A stretch of 64,000 nucleotides of DNA from positions 3,472,001 to 3,536,000 of the forward strand of contig OY987250.1 in the NCBI GenBank assembly GCA_963920765.1, in the 5' to 3' direction. A model generated the notes under the pieces. It saw only the letters and a program-made list of their open reading frames with translations, was not told the origin of the DNA and ran no database searches. Below are positions 12,162 through 24,528 of the stretch, piece after piece. A program made the position numbers and the translations under genes. This stretch comes from Ulota crispa. Lineage: Eukaryota; Streptophyta; Bryopsida; Orthotrichales; Orthotrichaceae. Numbering within the stretch: the stretch's first letter is position 1; every line of letters begins with the position of its first letter.

Positions 12162-12958
12162 GGGAAAATTTCATGGATAAGCTTACCCCTGAAGTTTGCA
12201 ATATCGTAGTGTGACATGTTTTTGCAATGACGAAATAATTATTATTTTCATCTGAACAGGTTCGTCTTTGTTTAAATGGAATAATGAAGAACAAAATATT
12301 GCATCCTTTCAAATTTAAAGGGACAACCAAAAAATGGTTAATTTCTTATAATGTTTACAATGAATGAAAGTGGAGTGGTTTTAACAAGTTTTAATTGAAT
12401 TGGTAACGGTTGAAGGTACCAGTAGTTAGGAAGAGAAAGCATTAGATTTGGATTTGAAAAGATGCTTGAGTATGGTAGTGAAAGAATAGTGAATATGCAA
12501 AGTACTACAATGAATTTATTAAAAAAAAATTGTGTTGCCAAAGAACAATTACTGAACCTTTCGTCATATCTCTTACCCATTTTTCACAAATTTTGTTATT
12601 GGTTTCCTAACATTTTTCTAGAAATTCGTATATTACATTTTTGAATTAATAAAAAACGAAACCCATGTCACACTACAATAGTTTCATAGATATTGCAAAT
12701 ACCCTTGGACCAAAAAAATTAGGCATTTGTTTTGTTGTGCATGCCACTTCCTTTCTTCCTTTATGTGCATGCATAACAAGAAAGAAGTAGTGTGCCCACG
12801 AGGGGAGAAGGAAGTGACATGCACAACAAAACAAACAAACGCCTAAATTTTTTGGCCTAAGGGTACTTGTGATATTTCGGGTATTTGTGATGTTTCTGAT
12901 AAAGCAGGGGTAGATACGAAAATATTGTAAACTTCAGGGGTAACCATGAAATTTTCCC
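12162..12958. mobile_element. Mutator-like foldback element with perfect 9-bp target duplication
   Basis: The ends are inverted: left GGGAAAATTTCATGG and right CCATGAAATTTTCCC. They are flanked by the identical 9-mer TTGAAAGAA at 12153-12161 and 12959-12967. A 9-bp duplication is the signature of the Mutator (MULE) superfamily. The inner part (about 12685-12880) is also palindromic, with GCATGCCACTTCC facing GGAAGTGACATGC. No transposase frame is present, so it is non-autonomous. A second inverted-repeat element appears to be nested inside at 12207-12675. Confidence 0.8.
12207..12675. mobile_element. Probable nested inverted-repeat element, hAT-like ends
   Basis: It begins TAGTGTGACATG and ends CATGTCACACTA, a perfect 12-bp terminal inverted repeat of the TAGNG kind seen in hAT elements. 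The 8-bp flanks are CAATATCG and CAATAGTT, which agree at five positions only, so the target duplication is decayed or absent. It interrupts the subterminal arm of the surrounding Mutator-like element. About 470 bp, AT-rich, with no coding potential. Confidence 0.5.
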
Positions 12959-13437
12959 TTGAAAGAAATGCAGTACTGAGTCCTTAAGATGAAACTAGTT
13001 ATGGAAAGAATGAGAGGTTTGAATTGTAAATATCGAGAATATCGTTTAACAAAAAATTATCCAGGAGAGGCCTGGCATTTAAACAAGCCTGAAATTTCCT
13101 GGAGCTAAGAAGAATCCAAAGCCTGAAAAAGGCAGCAACTGTTGAACCTGTACAGGTTTCAACTATCCTCTAATATGTACTGTCTTGGTTTCTACGTGAA
13201 AAGGTCTATGTGTCGTGCTAATGTGCAGGATAACACTCATGCAGGGTTAAATACTGTAGTGCTTGGTCCAGATTGCACTTGGTTCAGATCTTTCTACAAA
13301 GCTAGTAGTATAGTTTTCTGGAAGCTGGTAAAGGAGCTCTTCAGTAATATCTCACTCAAACAAAAATTCTAGTATTTAAAAGTAATTTGGAAAAAGAGAG
13401 CCTCTACCCAGTAACTCCAGCTTGTAGAGCTTTACGG

Positions 13438-16400
13438 TTACGTGCCCTTATCAACATCAGTCGGTGTTTCCGTAGTCTGGGTAAAGTCACGAGAAAAGAT
13501 CGAATGCTTCAGCAGCTCAGTGGCTGATGGCCTCTCGCTTGGCGATGGATGCATGAGGGCCTGCAAAAACAACAGAGACTTCTCAGGTTGATAAGCATTG
13601 TGACAGAATACGCTTTTTGTGAGATTTTATAGTACTTTAGGAAGGATCATCAAAATCTCTTATGTTCAATTTCATGTACTTTGATTGACACGTGCAATGT
13701 TCACTAGAATCCTGGTGATATGAACTTTAGCTATGTCTGAATTATATTTCTCACAACATGATCAAACAATGGTCAGATACAAAATTACGAAACTCAAGTC
13801 CGAATGATAAATGATCTCGTCCAGAGGTATTAGTGGTCTAGTCATGCTGAATGGAATTACTCGAACAAGGAAAAGAGACGTAAATTTTCTACCTTGAAGA
13901 TGTTTTGAAAGGGAGTGGAGTACCCAGGTAGGAGCGTTGGCTTCCCCTCCCGCAACAATTGAAATTGTGGTCCAGAGGTCGGGAGGGGTGATCCCTTCGC
14001 CAGTTCATAAATTGTCGCACCAAGTGCAAACATGTCAACCTTCGGGAGCTGACTGTAGTCATCGTTCATAATCTCTAATGGCATGTATCTAGAATCACCC
14101 TCCTCAATGTCCATGCTCCCGTCTGCTTTGGTTGCACGTCCAAAATCTCCAAGCTTGTAAATTCCATTGAGGACGTAAATGTTGTCTGGTTTGACATCCA
14201 AGTGAACTAAACGTCTTGAATGGATGACAAATAGTGCACTTGCCATCTAACACAACAAAAATCAAAGTCAGCTCACAAAGGCAAATTGCCTGGTCAGCTC
14301 AAAAACACGTAAACTACAAAGCATCAAGTACAGAAGCTATATTGCAATTTTAACATCCGCAGAATTCACTAGAAAAGCTATAAGCTAGAGCGTTCTACAT
14401 TGAACATTTGCCAGCCGTAGCATGTACCTGCCGCATGATCTCCAGGAGTGAAGACTCTTGAGAGACACTAGGGTCAGAGTTTCGTAACTGCGTTAGCGTT
14501 TTTTCACAGAGCTCTGTTTGAATGTAGCAATAATCGCTCTCAAACCAAGCTGTGAAATATCTCAACACGTTCTCATGAGCTCCTGCAAGACCCTTGACCA
14601 TTAGCATTACAGAAAATAGAATCTAAAATAAGATTATAGATGCAATGTATGCGTCAGCATCCTTGTTAATAACATTACGTAAGACGGGTTTCAGCTTCAG
14701 CCTGAACTCACCTACAGCTGCAAGGGCCTGTACCTCTGTCAGCGCTTGCTTTCTGCACAAACACGGAAAGAGGGGAATAATTATCCATCCTTTAATGTAA
14801 AAGTCTTCAATAAGGACCTTCAATTACTAAGCAAAGAGGCACTAATTGTGAGCTGCTAATAATATGAGAGCCACGTACCAGCAACAAGAGACAGGAAACT
14901 CAGCCCCGAAGTAAATTGATTATGTGTCTTTGCAAAGCAGTGGAAGAGGAATAGGAAAAGAAACCTCTCACTGGTCGCTCGAAGTGGATGCTGGGAACGT
15001 TTGATAGCATACAAGCAACCATCAACCCTTTTCAAAACTTTATATACACGACTAAAGTTACCGTGTCCAATCTCCTGCCATTTAGCAATATAAGCCGCGT
15101 TAGAGATTACATGATGCTGATGTCGGTATAGAAAGAATATCAGAAAATAGTTGTTTTGAAAGAGAATCAAAACAATATCCAGAAGTTCACAATCTTACCT
15201 GAATCTCATGGAAATCATCTCTATATCGAGAAATACTTGCTTGACCACAAAGTGGAGCTGGCATTCGAGCTGCAAGACACAGAAACATGAGTTGATCAAA
15301 CTAGATCTATCCTCGAATTTATTTACGTAAGAAGCAGACACATTTATCAAAGGAATGTGTGGATGCCAAACATTGCACTTTACCTTGAGCAGTCAGAGTT
15401 TGGAGCAGGTTTGCATCCTCCTCCAAGAAAGGATTTTGTAAAGACACGAGAGGTTGGACACGCCGCCGCATGGTGGGCAACCTTCCTCGTGAATGAGGTG
15501 GCAAAGCACTTAGCTCAGCAAGTTGCGCCTTAATATCTGTTGAAGTAGTACTAGTACCTTCTAACATTGAAAGAGTTTCTGCAAGTGGAATAACCTCCAG
15601 ATCCTGATCTGGCGGACTATCATCCAACCAAGATGGCTTTGAACGAACGGAATCTGACCAAACATGCAAGCAAGAGGCTCAAGAAATTCATAAGTACTAA
15701 ATGGACAAAAATCTTTCATACTCAATGCATGAATCAGGTATCTGCTTTCTTAATTCTTACATCCTCTGAGATTTTCAAGTTAACTGATTACCAAAATGTG
15801 AAAGTGCAAGACGTAACATCACGAATGAACAAGAATTCCAAAGGCACCAAATACTGTATGAGGCATACCAGGTCTGGGTCTTTTCGCTCGTAACGGTGTC
15901 AATGCACTAGGCGAACGTAAGCATCCCGAATTTTCCTGTCGAGAAAATTACTCGGTAAAGTTTTGTTGTTTAATAAATATTCCTGCAACCATGAACAAGA
16001 ACACCAACTCTGGCCATGCCCTACTCTACATATAGAAGTCCAAATCAATCTATCTACAATTATAAAACATTGTGAGATTGTTTCACCTTGTTATCCAAAT
16101 CGATGGTGAATTGTTGATCTACAGGAGTAATGAAGTCCGGTGTGCTGCACATACAGATACAAAAACAAATTGAGGGTTGGTTTTACGAAAAACTGAACTT
16201 TACCGTCAAATTCAGTAGCTGACCATAATCACTATGAACTAGGTACAGAAACGCAAATGGAAACAAGAGAAGTAGTCATATGACCGGGCTTGCTGAAGAG
16301 AAACATCACCAGAAAAAGTCCTGGCTGCAGATATAGTCGGGAGGGTTCTCTTGGTCAGCTAAATTGACACCATCATCGCTGAGTCTCACGTCAAATTTGT

Positions 16401-16521
16401 CTTGATTTTCCAACTCTTCCTCGCTGAGGCTGAGAGGCAGGGGTGATTGCAAGCACACTTGGCTCAACTTCTGACTTAGATCAATTCCTTCGCTGTGCTC
16501 CATTGAACTTGAATCATGCAT
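13438..16521 (-). CDS. WEE1: WEE1-type cell-cycle checkpoint kinase; 10 coding exons, 486 aa
   Basis: WEE1 phosphorylates the inhibitory tyrosine of cyclin-dependent kinases and delays cell division, in plants mainly under DNA damage or replication stress. Exons, high to low: 16521-16310, 16144-16087, 15935-15869, 15653-15384, 15269-15199, 15074-14965, 14752-14712, 14582-14428, 14246-13893, 13560-13438; all GT-AG and in phase. The N-terminal half contains SQDFFCTPDFITP, a plant WEE1 hallmark. The kinase domain follows: glycine loop EIGHGNFSRVYK (227-238), Lys251 in LYAIKRS, catalytic loop HLDVKPDN with Asp345, and Asp362 in LGDFGRAT. The activation segment reads EGDSRYMPLEIM, the WEE1 form rather than an ordinary APE motif. 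The start ATG lies only a few bases inside its exon after a good acceptor (TTTTTTCAG), so one or more 5' untranslated exons must lie upstream. Confidence 0.95.
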
Positions 16522-18739
16522 CTTTACCTGAAAAAAGAATAAGAAGCAGTTATTCTCGGCTGCTGCTTGCCATCACATGCTAAAAGCGACAACACTAAGT
16601 CTCCCTCAAATTTACATGACTGATCAGGAGAATGCTGCAGGAGTCCCCATTACTTTCAGATGAAACGTTTCTCACGCCGACAGAACATCCAACATAGGCA
16701 CAATCTTACTGAAAATATCCTGATGGAAATGAGCATGTAATATTAATGAGAACACCGAGTTACCTTAATGTGTGTTCTAAGAACCGCAGAGGATAGGGGC
16801 TCTCAAGGTATTGTGGAAAAGGACAACAAAAAAATAGAGTGGTCCCAAAGGCATTGTGCGGTTTTTAATTTATCCAATTTACATGAAACATTCCAAGCTA
16901 GATGGAAGAAAATGCCATGGTTTTACAGACGTGCCTGACAAGAGAGAGAAGAACTAACCTTGATGATGCAGAGAACAATGTCGCACCTGAACTTTCAGTC
17001 TCTCAGCAGCTAAGCTTCAGCGAGCGATTGTGCATCTCATTACGCCCGTCGGTACCGGTGATACATAAGCCTCTACGAACTGCCTGAACTCAGATTCCTC
17101 CGCATTACATTTAGGGTGAGTCAATCCCAAAACGTCTCCTTCAAACAACACACATTCGAAGAGAATCTACGTATTATTAGTGAACATATGTAGAATGACA
17201 AAAGGCGACCTCGTTGTTCAGGCCTCCAGTTGGAGAGGTTGCGATTAGGGTTGCTCTGTTCCAGAGTTAGACACTTTTCCTTCAAACAACTCCCGGTTTT
17301 CCACAGTGCAATCTCCTGAAACCCTCACAAGTTTCTCGCCTGCAACTAAAATTAGTACCCCCAAAAGAGTTTTCCTTCTCGTCTGACACCAATCGTTTCC
17401 GGTTTTCCCACTAGAACAACAAACCTAATTCTGAGATCAATCCGAAGAGACCTACATTCCCATTCTCAGAGTCGTAATCATAGAGTTTTGCAATGTCACT
17501 ACTGCTAAGATCAATGCCAGTAAGTTAACCCAGTATCCGCACATCACCGATGTACCTGAAAATGAAGCAACCCTAATCGTAATCACCACTTAGCAAAATG
17601 TGATATCAGGCAATCCAGCAGACATGACACACTGACACATCCAAAGCGCTCTTCTAATGATCGTCTTCAATGTCAGATCTTACTGACGGCTCTATGACTT
17701 CTCTGTTCGCACCACGTTCGACATTACGTTCTCAACGTTCCCCGCTTGCTCACCCGTTTCTTACGCTTCCTTTGCTCGGAACTTTCGAACTGATTTTCTA
17801 CAAAAAAATGTTCGGAATGAGAGGAGTTTGACTCCTAGAAAGCTGCGAATAACTTCAGAAGTAATTTTGACAAAGAATTGGCCTCCAAATTGGCACCACA
17901 GTTGAGTGACTCACGCAAATGGTTTCGGCGAATTCTGCCCATAGTCTAGTGACGTGAGCACTTCGCTCTACGTTACAGCAAATATGGAATGTTAGTTTTT
18001 GGAGGATCAGCGCAATGATCTAGATTCGTGGTTCATCTAGCAAGGCTCTCAGATCTATGAACGGCCCCATTCGTGAACCCCTTTTGTTGGGGTCTTCTCT
18101 CAAGGTTCTTTCTCCTTCCGCAACGTACACTCGTGTCGTCTTGTTGCTCTGTCTCCCTTCTCCGGGAAGCAAATTCTCCATTTAGTCGGCGGCGAAGGCC
18201 ACAGATTATGGTTGGATTGTTCGCAATTTACAAGGTTGTCGTGTTTATTAAGTGGAGGATGTCAGATAATTGTAAAATATAGAGACAGATCACGTGGTGT
18301 ACGACGTCTTTGCCTGCCAAGGAAATCTAACTTAAATCAAGCTCTCAGGACAAGCGTCCTCTCTTTCGTTGTTGAAAGTCCTTTCTGCGGGTCGGCAAGC
18401 TCTTGAGGGCGGTTGCGGTCTGCCGATATTGCAGCAATTTTGATTGTTTGAATTGTGAGTGGTGAGGGCTTCACCCTAAACTATGAGCCTTGGACGGTCG
18501 CAATTAACGATGCCTGCGTTCGGATCAAGCATACCAGAATGGGACGGGGGTGAACGGCATCAGCACGCGTGACACCGTCTGAAGACACATGGTGAGTGTT
18601 CGCCCCTTGTGTTGGTCACATCCGTTTTGTTAAACTAAGATGAAGGAATTCAGGATTTTGATGCTTCAAAGTAGGCTTAGCGAGAGAGTGGCTTACTAGT
18701 TGGACTTCAGCTGTGTGCACAATAGCAAGAAGCTCGGAG
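16522..18739. other. Divergent intergenic region between WEE1 (-) and F-box gene (+)
   Basis: It should hold WEE1 5' untranslated exons and the promoters of both genes. One candidate untranslated exon on the minus strand ends at 16959 with a CAAG/GTTAG donor and begins after a GGCAG acceptor near 17085; all three frames through it carry stops, so it would not be coding. I see no additional protein gene; short frames at 18073-18406 show no family signature. Confidence 0.5.
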
Positions 18740-20212
18740 ATGGGCACACGAGAACCACGATTTGGTGGTGGTGGCCAGTGTGAGGTGAAGCATGTCTCCA
18801 GTAAGAAGGAGGTGTGTACCAATACCAACGCGGCAGCAGAAGCCTGCAGCAGCAATGTTGCGCAGCGTGGACGTGCCCTGCAGCAGCAGCAGTCTTTGCT
18901 GCTGCTATTACCGCAGGAGTTGAGAGTCGAGGTTTTCTCACGGTTGGATGCACACAGTGTGATCAGATTACAAAGCGTGTGCAAAGAGCTTCGCGATGTC
19001 ACAATCCAGCTTCGGTTGTTTCCCGTGTCAAAAAAGCGTCTAACTACTACTACTACCAAAGACGAACACGCTTTTGCTCCCGTGGCTTTCCTTGTTGCTA
19101 AAGGGGAGAAGTGGATATGGGCAGGTTATGACCCAACAACCAAGCTCTGGAAATGGCTGCCATCGTTCTCGGCTCTGCTCGTTGCGACGGATCACCCTGA
19201 CACCGTGCTCGCAGCCTCGGACGGGCTTCTCTGTGCTTCCTCCCACGGCCTCATATGCGCTCTGGTAAGAGGCACAATCTTCCCCGTCACTGTCTGCAAT
19301 CCCTTGACACGAGAACACCGGCGACTGCCGCCACTGACGAAACCGCGATGCCCGGACCTGCTCCACATCTTGCGAGACAGCAACAACAACAGGTACAGGA
19401 TCATCGCGTCAGGCGGGTACTCCTTGGTCGCAGGGGAGTACACAATCATCCGAAAAACAGAGTGCTACGACTCTTCAACAAACGCATGGACGGAAACAAG
19501 CAACTCCCCGCAAGGGTTACGCCTCCAACGCTACCAGAACGGCGTCTACTCCAACGGCTTCCTCTACTGCTTAGCCCGCGGCCCTCAACTCGACAACCTC
19601 CTGCTGGCATACCACCTTGACTCCGGTACATGGGTGCGCAATCTCAGCTGCGAGTTTCTCCGGAATTACGACGCCTGGGGCGGCTCCATGAACGCGCAGT
19701 TCGTCATCTGCAACTCCGCGATCTATTACTACGAGGAGTTTCACATCCAAGGCACGCGTCTCAAGGGCTTCACCATCGACGAGCTCGTTACCATCGCCAC
19801 CGTCAATTCCAACGGCGCGCTCTCCTCTCTCCCCGCCTGGAATGACTCCAAACCCTCTCCCGAGCGCGACGCTTTCTTCGCCGCCATGTTGTCCGGCTCT
19901 CGCAAGCAAGGCAAACTGCGACGTCTTGTGGTGGAGCATCGCCCGCTCTGTCAGTCTCGCGGCACCTGCGTCGCGCAGGGGCATCACCAAGTGTGCATCT
20001 ATTACCCGAAGGAAGCCAAAGGCATGGTTTACACATTCCACGACGACAACAACAAAACCAATGCAGCCGCGCATCGTCATCCTCGGAAAGAACGCCTCCT
20101 AGACATGAACCCTGCGAGCCAGTACTTGAATGCCGACATGATGGAGCTTCCCGAAAGCCACTTGCAGCCATTGCCAAGTCCCTTCGAGCTCAGCTTCTCG
20201 GCCCTCGTGTAA
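18740..20212 (+). CDS. F-box protein with kelch/F-box-associated-like C-terminal region, intronless, 490 aa
   Basis: F-box proteins are the substrate-recognition subunits of SCF ubiquitin ligases. The F-box is at about residues 55-95: LPQELRVEVFSRLDAHSVIR then LQSVCKELRDVT, preceded by a glutamine/leucine run. The rest resembles plant F-box proteins with a beta-propeller: repeated blade-like phrases such as ASDGLLCASSHGL, VCNPLTREHRRLPPL, ECYDSSTNAWTETSN, YSNGFLYCLA, LAYHLDSGTWV and CNSAIYYYEEF. The frame is open from a GTG at 18713, but the first in-frame ATG is 18740, which I take as the start. Coding sequence is clearly GC-richer than its surroundings. No intron is needed. The target protein is unknown. 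The frames on the opposite strand are shadows of this coding region. Confidence 0.88.
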   Translation: MGTREPRFGGGGQCEVKHVSSKKEVCTNTNAAAEACSSNVAQRGRALQQQQSLLLLLPQELRVEVFSRLDAHSVIRLQSVCKELRDVTIQLRLFPVSKKRLTTTTTKDEHAFAPVAFLVAKGEKWIWAGYDPTTKLWKWLPSFSALLVATDHPDTVLAASDGLLCASSHGLICALVRGTIFPVTVCNPLTREHRRLPPLTKPRCPDLLHILRDSNNNRYRIIASGGYSLVAGEYTIIRKTECYDSSTNAWTETSNSPQGLRLQRYQNGVYSNGFLYCLARGPQLDNLLLAYHLDSGTWVRNLSCEFLRNYDAWGGSMNAQFVICNSAIYYYEEFHIQGTRLKGFTIDELVTIATVNSNGALSSLPAWNDSKPSPERDAFFAAMLSGSRKQGKLRRLVVEHRPLCQSRGTCVAQGHHQVCIYYPKEAKGMVYTFHDDNNKTNAAAHRHPRKERLLDMNPASQYLNADMMELPESHLQPLPSPFELSFSALV

Positions 20213-22765
20213 GCTCCACACATCATCACAACCCTCTCAGATTCTCCGCTCTTGTACATAAAACCTCCACACCATCGCAGACAATCACACCTGCTGCTGC
20301 ACTCCCGGTCAAGCAATTGTGGTTTGCTCTTGTAAATTCAAAATCCACAAACAAAGCTCCCTCCGCCACCATCGTCTTCGTTTCTCCTGTCAACGTCGAT
20401 GGCCTTTTGGCGGGACATCCGAGGCGGGGAAGGCACCTGTCGTTCAAATTATTTGGGCGGGGGCGGGGCAATGCTTTGGGCGCTCTGAGTGTGGGTTTAT
20501 TTTGAATTTCATGTCTCGGCTTGTTTGTGTGAACTATTGTCTGCCGGCATTTAAATTTGCTGCTCTCTCTCTCTTTCTCTCTTTTCTTATCTCTGCTTGT
20601 ATGAATCCAAATGTCGGATTGGCTGCGCTGTTCGACTGACGTTGCGTGCTTGATGATGTGGTTACAATTTTTGCTTCCAAATCTGATACGGAGCTTTGAA
20701 GTGCTGTTTGTGGGAGAACAATCCTGTCCTGCACGGGTTATGCGTGGCTCAAATCGCAAGGCGGGATTGACGGAGACGCTCTCAAGAAAAGAGATTCACA
20801 GTAGGTTTCAGTGAACTTTGTTGGGTTGCAAACTTCATGCTCTCTTTTGGTATATAAACTGTAAAAACTGGAGGGTTAGGTGTCAAGCTTCTGCAGTACA
20901 GTACATTCCTCGTGCAAATTTCATCACTCTTGTTCTCTGTCTCCAACACTTCATGCATTTCAATTTCAACGAGTTTGTTGAAAGCGTTGCTTGGTGGACT
21001 TTTAAGAGTTCATCCTTTCCATTTGCTGAGGAGAGTGGGAATGCTGGGAGCTTACCACTGTGAATGTTTTAGGGTTCCGTCACATTTGTGCAAGTCCCAG
21101 CTCAATGCCGGTTCTAAACTTTAATCTGAAAAAATGGTTATAAAATCTTAAGCAAAACAGATGTTGGGATTCAGTTGGCTCCAAAGTCGTCTCCATTTTT
21201 ACGGCACCCAACTTTTGAATGAAGTTCAAAACCAAATATGGCTGCCATGTAAGGTGGACTTGGACTTGGAACGTTGTGTGAACATGTGAGCCCCAATTTT
21301 CAACCAATTCTCAACTGCGTTCCACTCATGATCCTCAATTCATAGGAACATGGGACACAGTGTGACATACTGTAGTGTGAACCACCCCCTTACAATTCCA
21401 AAGGCTGACCTATATGGTCTAGTCTGCTAAACTTTGGGTAGGGCGTCTCCACTCTCCACCCGTACTGTAGAACAACAATTTAGGGAGATTTTTGGATGAA
21501 AAGAAGCAAATACTGTATTTTTCTTGAGCTCAACAACACCGTCAAAGTTCAAACATTACCTTTTAGTGGGTTGGAAAATCAAAGACGAAGAATGTTTTTG
21601 ATTTTGCAAACAAGAAGGATTGTTATTGGTTAAACATGATTTTATTTGTTGGACAGGTGGGGGAACAACTGTTTAACATTGAAAACAAGATATATTGTTT
21701 TCCCCAACGATGAAATTTCTGAGGACTACCAAAGATGCTCTTACAAGAGAATGGCACAGGAATGTTGTGCCTAAATATAAGAAACCACAACTTAGTGATA
21801 ACTTGGACATATAATATAGTAAGCATTTGTAGAACCTATTCAAAAACATCAAAAAATAGTGATGTTTGAATTTTAAAATTAATACACAATCATACTATCG
21901 ACAGACACTTCAGTTTGTTTGAAAAAGAAAGAGATTTGTTACCTCCAAAGTAGGCTTGGACATTGCAATGCCATCGCAAAGAAAACAATGTACATTCATA
22001 TTGGCCCTATAAAAACAATATTGTACTTCTAAGATGGTAGTCTCTCCGTCCGTAAAATGAGCACAAATTCCCCAGATCATGAAGGATTGTGCGCAAAAGT
22101 GTATAGAGAGCATGTGTAAGATTTTTAAATCAATTGGAATTATCTCTCATGATTGCATGAATTATTCCTAATTTGAAAAAACAAAGTTGTTTGCCATATA
22201 GGTATTGAACCAAAACAAAAAATGTTGTAAAATCTACCATGCATCAAGCATTTATGTTAGAAATGCAATGCAAGTATAGACAAAGTTCTAAATGAATTCA
22301 ATAAATATCACTTTGGCAAGTTTGTCCAAAGGTGGAAAATGGTCTAAAATTGCAAGCTCTCTATATAGAGGTTAACATCCATCTTAGATTTATATCATGT
22401 TTTAATTATGATTATTAATACTAGTCTTATTTAGATACTTTATACCTTTTCTATATTTTTCTATAAAACTTACCAACTCTCATTTTGTGTAGAAAACATT
22501 CTAAAAAAATTGCAACATTTTGGACAAGCAGTGCTAGAATGATTCTTCAAAGAGTTAAAATTTGTAAGAAAAATGTAAATGTCTACTACAAAATACAAAT
22601 TTATTGGTAAGTTGGATATAAAAAGATTGTTCATGAAAATCTCACATTACCAATTTTAATATACAAAAAGAAAGTGTATTAGAGCAACAGCATTATTCAA
22701 AAGCATGCAAACAAATGATTAATCACAAGTAAAAGAAGACCAACCCCTCAATTTGTTTGAGTGTA

Positions 22766-23411
22766 TTAATCCTTCAAGGGCCCATGCACTTTCCCAAGTA
22801 TTTGAGAACCTATTCTTGGATGAACAAAATGTCAACATTTTGATAAGTTGAATCAAGTTTTTTTAGTTGTAACCGTACGAATTCAAACTAGATATGTTAG
22901 AGATTAAATAGGAAAAGAAATCACAACAATATCACTTATGGATTGAAAGATTATAACATTTGATCAAGAGGGTGTTAAAATTGTGAAAGTGATTTGAAAT
23001 CTTTCAATCCTCTTTTCATATCTCAAATTTGAATTGAGGATACCTAAAAAATATGAGTATGTAAAGTACAGCATGTGTAACCCCAATCAATTTACTCCTT
23101 TTTAAAATCTACTCTACAACATTTTAAATTAAGTTTCTAATGTGATTGTTTCTCCAAGTTTTAGTGTACTTGAGGCTCATTTCCAAGAGCTCTCAACACT
23201 AGAAAATGAAGATTTGCAATGGCCCTTGCACAAATTCTTAAATAGAAAAATTATAATTAGTAATTTTCAAAATCAGACTTTTGATACCAAAACAAGACTT
23301 CAACAAGAACTTTAAAAATAAATCATTGTAATTAATCATGAAGAAAATTATAGGCATCCCAAATTACAAACAAGGAGGGACAGTTTTGGTCCCTGGGCCT
23401 TGAGGGGTTAA
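22766..23411. mobile_element. TTAA-bounded inverted-repeat element, degenerate
   Basis: Left end TTAATCCTTCAAGGGCCC and right end GGGCCTTGAGGGGTTAA are inverted with few mismatches and start and stop at TTAA. This matches the end organisation of the TTAA family described at 42122-42972. The interior is AT-rich and without coding potential; the arms are less well preserved than in the younger copies. Confidence 0.5.
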
Positions 23412-24147
23412 CAAAAATCTCTCCAACCTGTTATTTTCTCTCAGTCTACTAGTTGTTTTTGCTTTTGATTGTCAAGTTCTTCTTCCTTTTACACCTAGCT
23501 TACTGCATTTCCATCTCCTACTTATGTTAACCACCTCACTTTGAGCTAATTAACTTAGTAATAACTTTTAGGTAGGATTGTTTAGTAAAAGTACAAACTA
23601 TCAATTAGGGTTGAGGCAAAGAACTTGACAAATAGCTTAAATTTTAGTTTCAATCTTAAAAATGCTAACTCCAGAGGAAAAGGCCTCTCGTTTCCTTATG
23701 TTATTTGCTTGTCAAACTTAGTTATGGATTGTCCTTGTATTATCTAATGAGATATTATTGAGTTGGTGGTCTTAAAAAATAAAACTATGTGCTTGTTTGC
23801 ATTTGATTATCACCCATAGCCAAGTATAAATAAAATTGGTAATCTTTTTTAGGGTCAATAACCAAGTCTTGTATTGTACAAAGAAGTATCCCAAGATGTT
23901 AGGATTAATTACCGAATCTTCTATAACACTACAAATAGAATCGGAATTCAAATCATGTTAGTATTATCTATTGTTGATTGATTTATGGATTAACCAACAA
24001 CAATTGCATTTTCTATTTCTTGTATATTAGTTGTGGAAACATAATATTCTACTCTTGCAAAATAAATTCTGTTAGGTATATTCTTTCAGTTTATCTTACG
24101 TTTTGATTTCTTTAATTCCGATTTTTTTATTTCTAAATTCTTTCTGA

Positions 24148-24528
24148 ATGAAAATTACTTTCCACAAGTTCCAAGTCAGAGTTCAGGCTAACGCATGCAT
24201 GCCTTCTCTTTCGCATCCGGTAATACAGAGTTCATCCATGACTTACATTTCTCATCCGATTGTACCGATTTCATCTATGCCTTCTGTTTCTCATCCGACA
24301 GTAAAGAATTCATCCATGCGTCTCGTCTCTCATTCTCCACTTCCGCCATCGCCCTCACCTGCCTTCCACAGGACTAACTTGTTCCTCCTCCGTGATCCCC
24401 GACCAATGTTATGGAGCAAGCTGGTGCTGCTGGAGTCATCGCAGTATGACGAACCTTGTTCATTTCATCGTGGACGTCTTGATTTCACGAAAAGAATGCA
24501 TCCGAAATCGTGGATTTTCATGTTGTAA
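24148..24528 (+). CDS. Orphan reading frame with 13-residue tandem repeats, 126 aa, doubtful
   Basis: I do not recognise this frame. Its start ATG is real, and residues 18-56 are three 13-residue units: MPSLSHPVIQSSS, MTYISHPIVPISS, MPSVSHPTVKNSS, followed by a broken fourth (MRLVSHSPLPPS). The underlying DNA unit is 39 bp (from 24199), and each copy begins with ATG and keeps SHP and SS. The rest is basic with no motif. It may be a coding exon, a decayed gene, or a chance open minisatellite upstream of the F-box/LRR gene. No splice sites or homology support it. Confidence 0.2.
   Translation: MKITFHKFQVRVQANACMPSLSHPVIQSSSMTYISHPIVPISSMPSVSHPTVKNSSMRLVSHSPLPPSPSPAFHRTNLFLLRDPRPMLWSKLVLLESSQYDEPCSFHRGRLDFTKRMHPKSWIFML

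Larger units (their letters stand above)
11880..13437. other. Intergenic region between WEE1 3' end and GatA 5' end
   Basis: Both flanking genes are on the minus strand, so this is the GatA upstream region followed by the WEE1 3' flank. The GatA frame remains open to 12053 as a possible alternative start. A run of CATCCA-type pyrimidine phrases lies at 12045-12120. The middle is filled by the foldback element 12162-12958. No separate gene is supported. Confidence 0.55.

Noticed and set aside
19040..20177. Several 80-170 codon minus-strand frames opposite the first F-box gene
   Set aside because: They are shadows of a GC-rich coding strand and show no motif.
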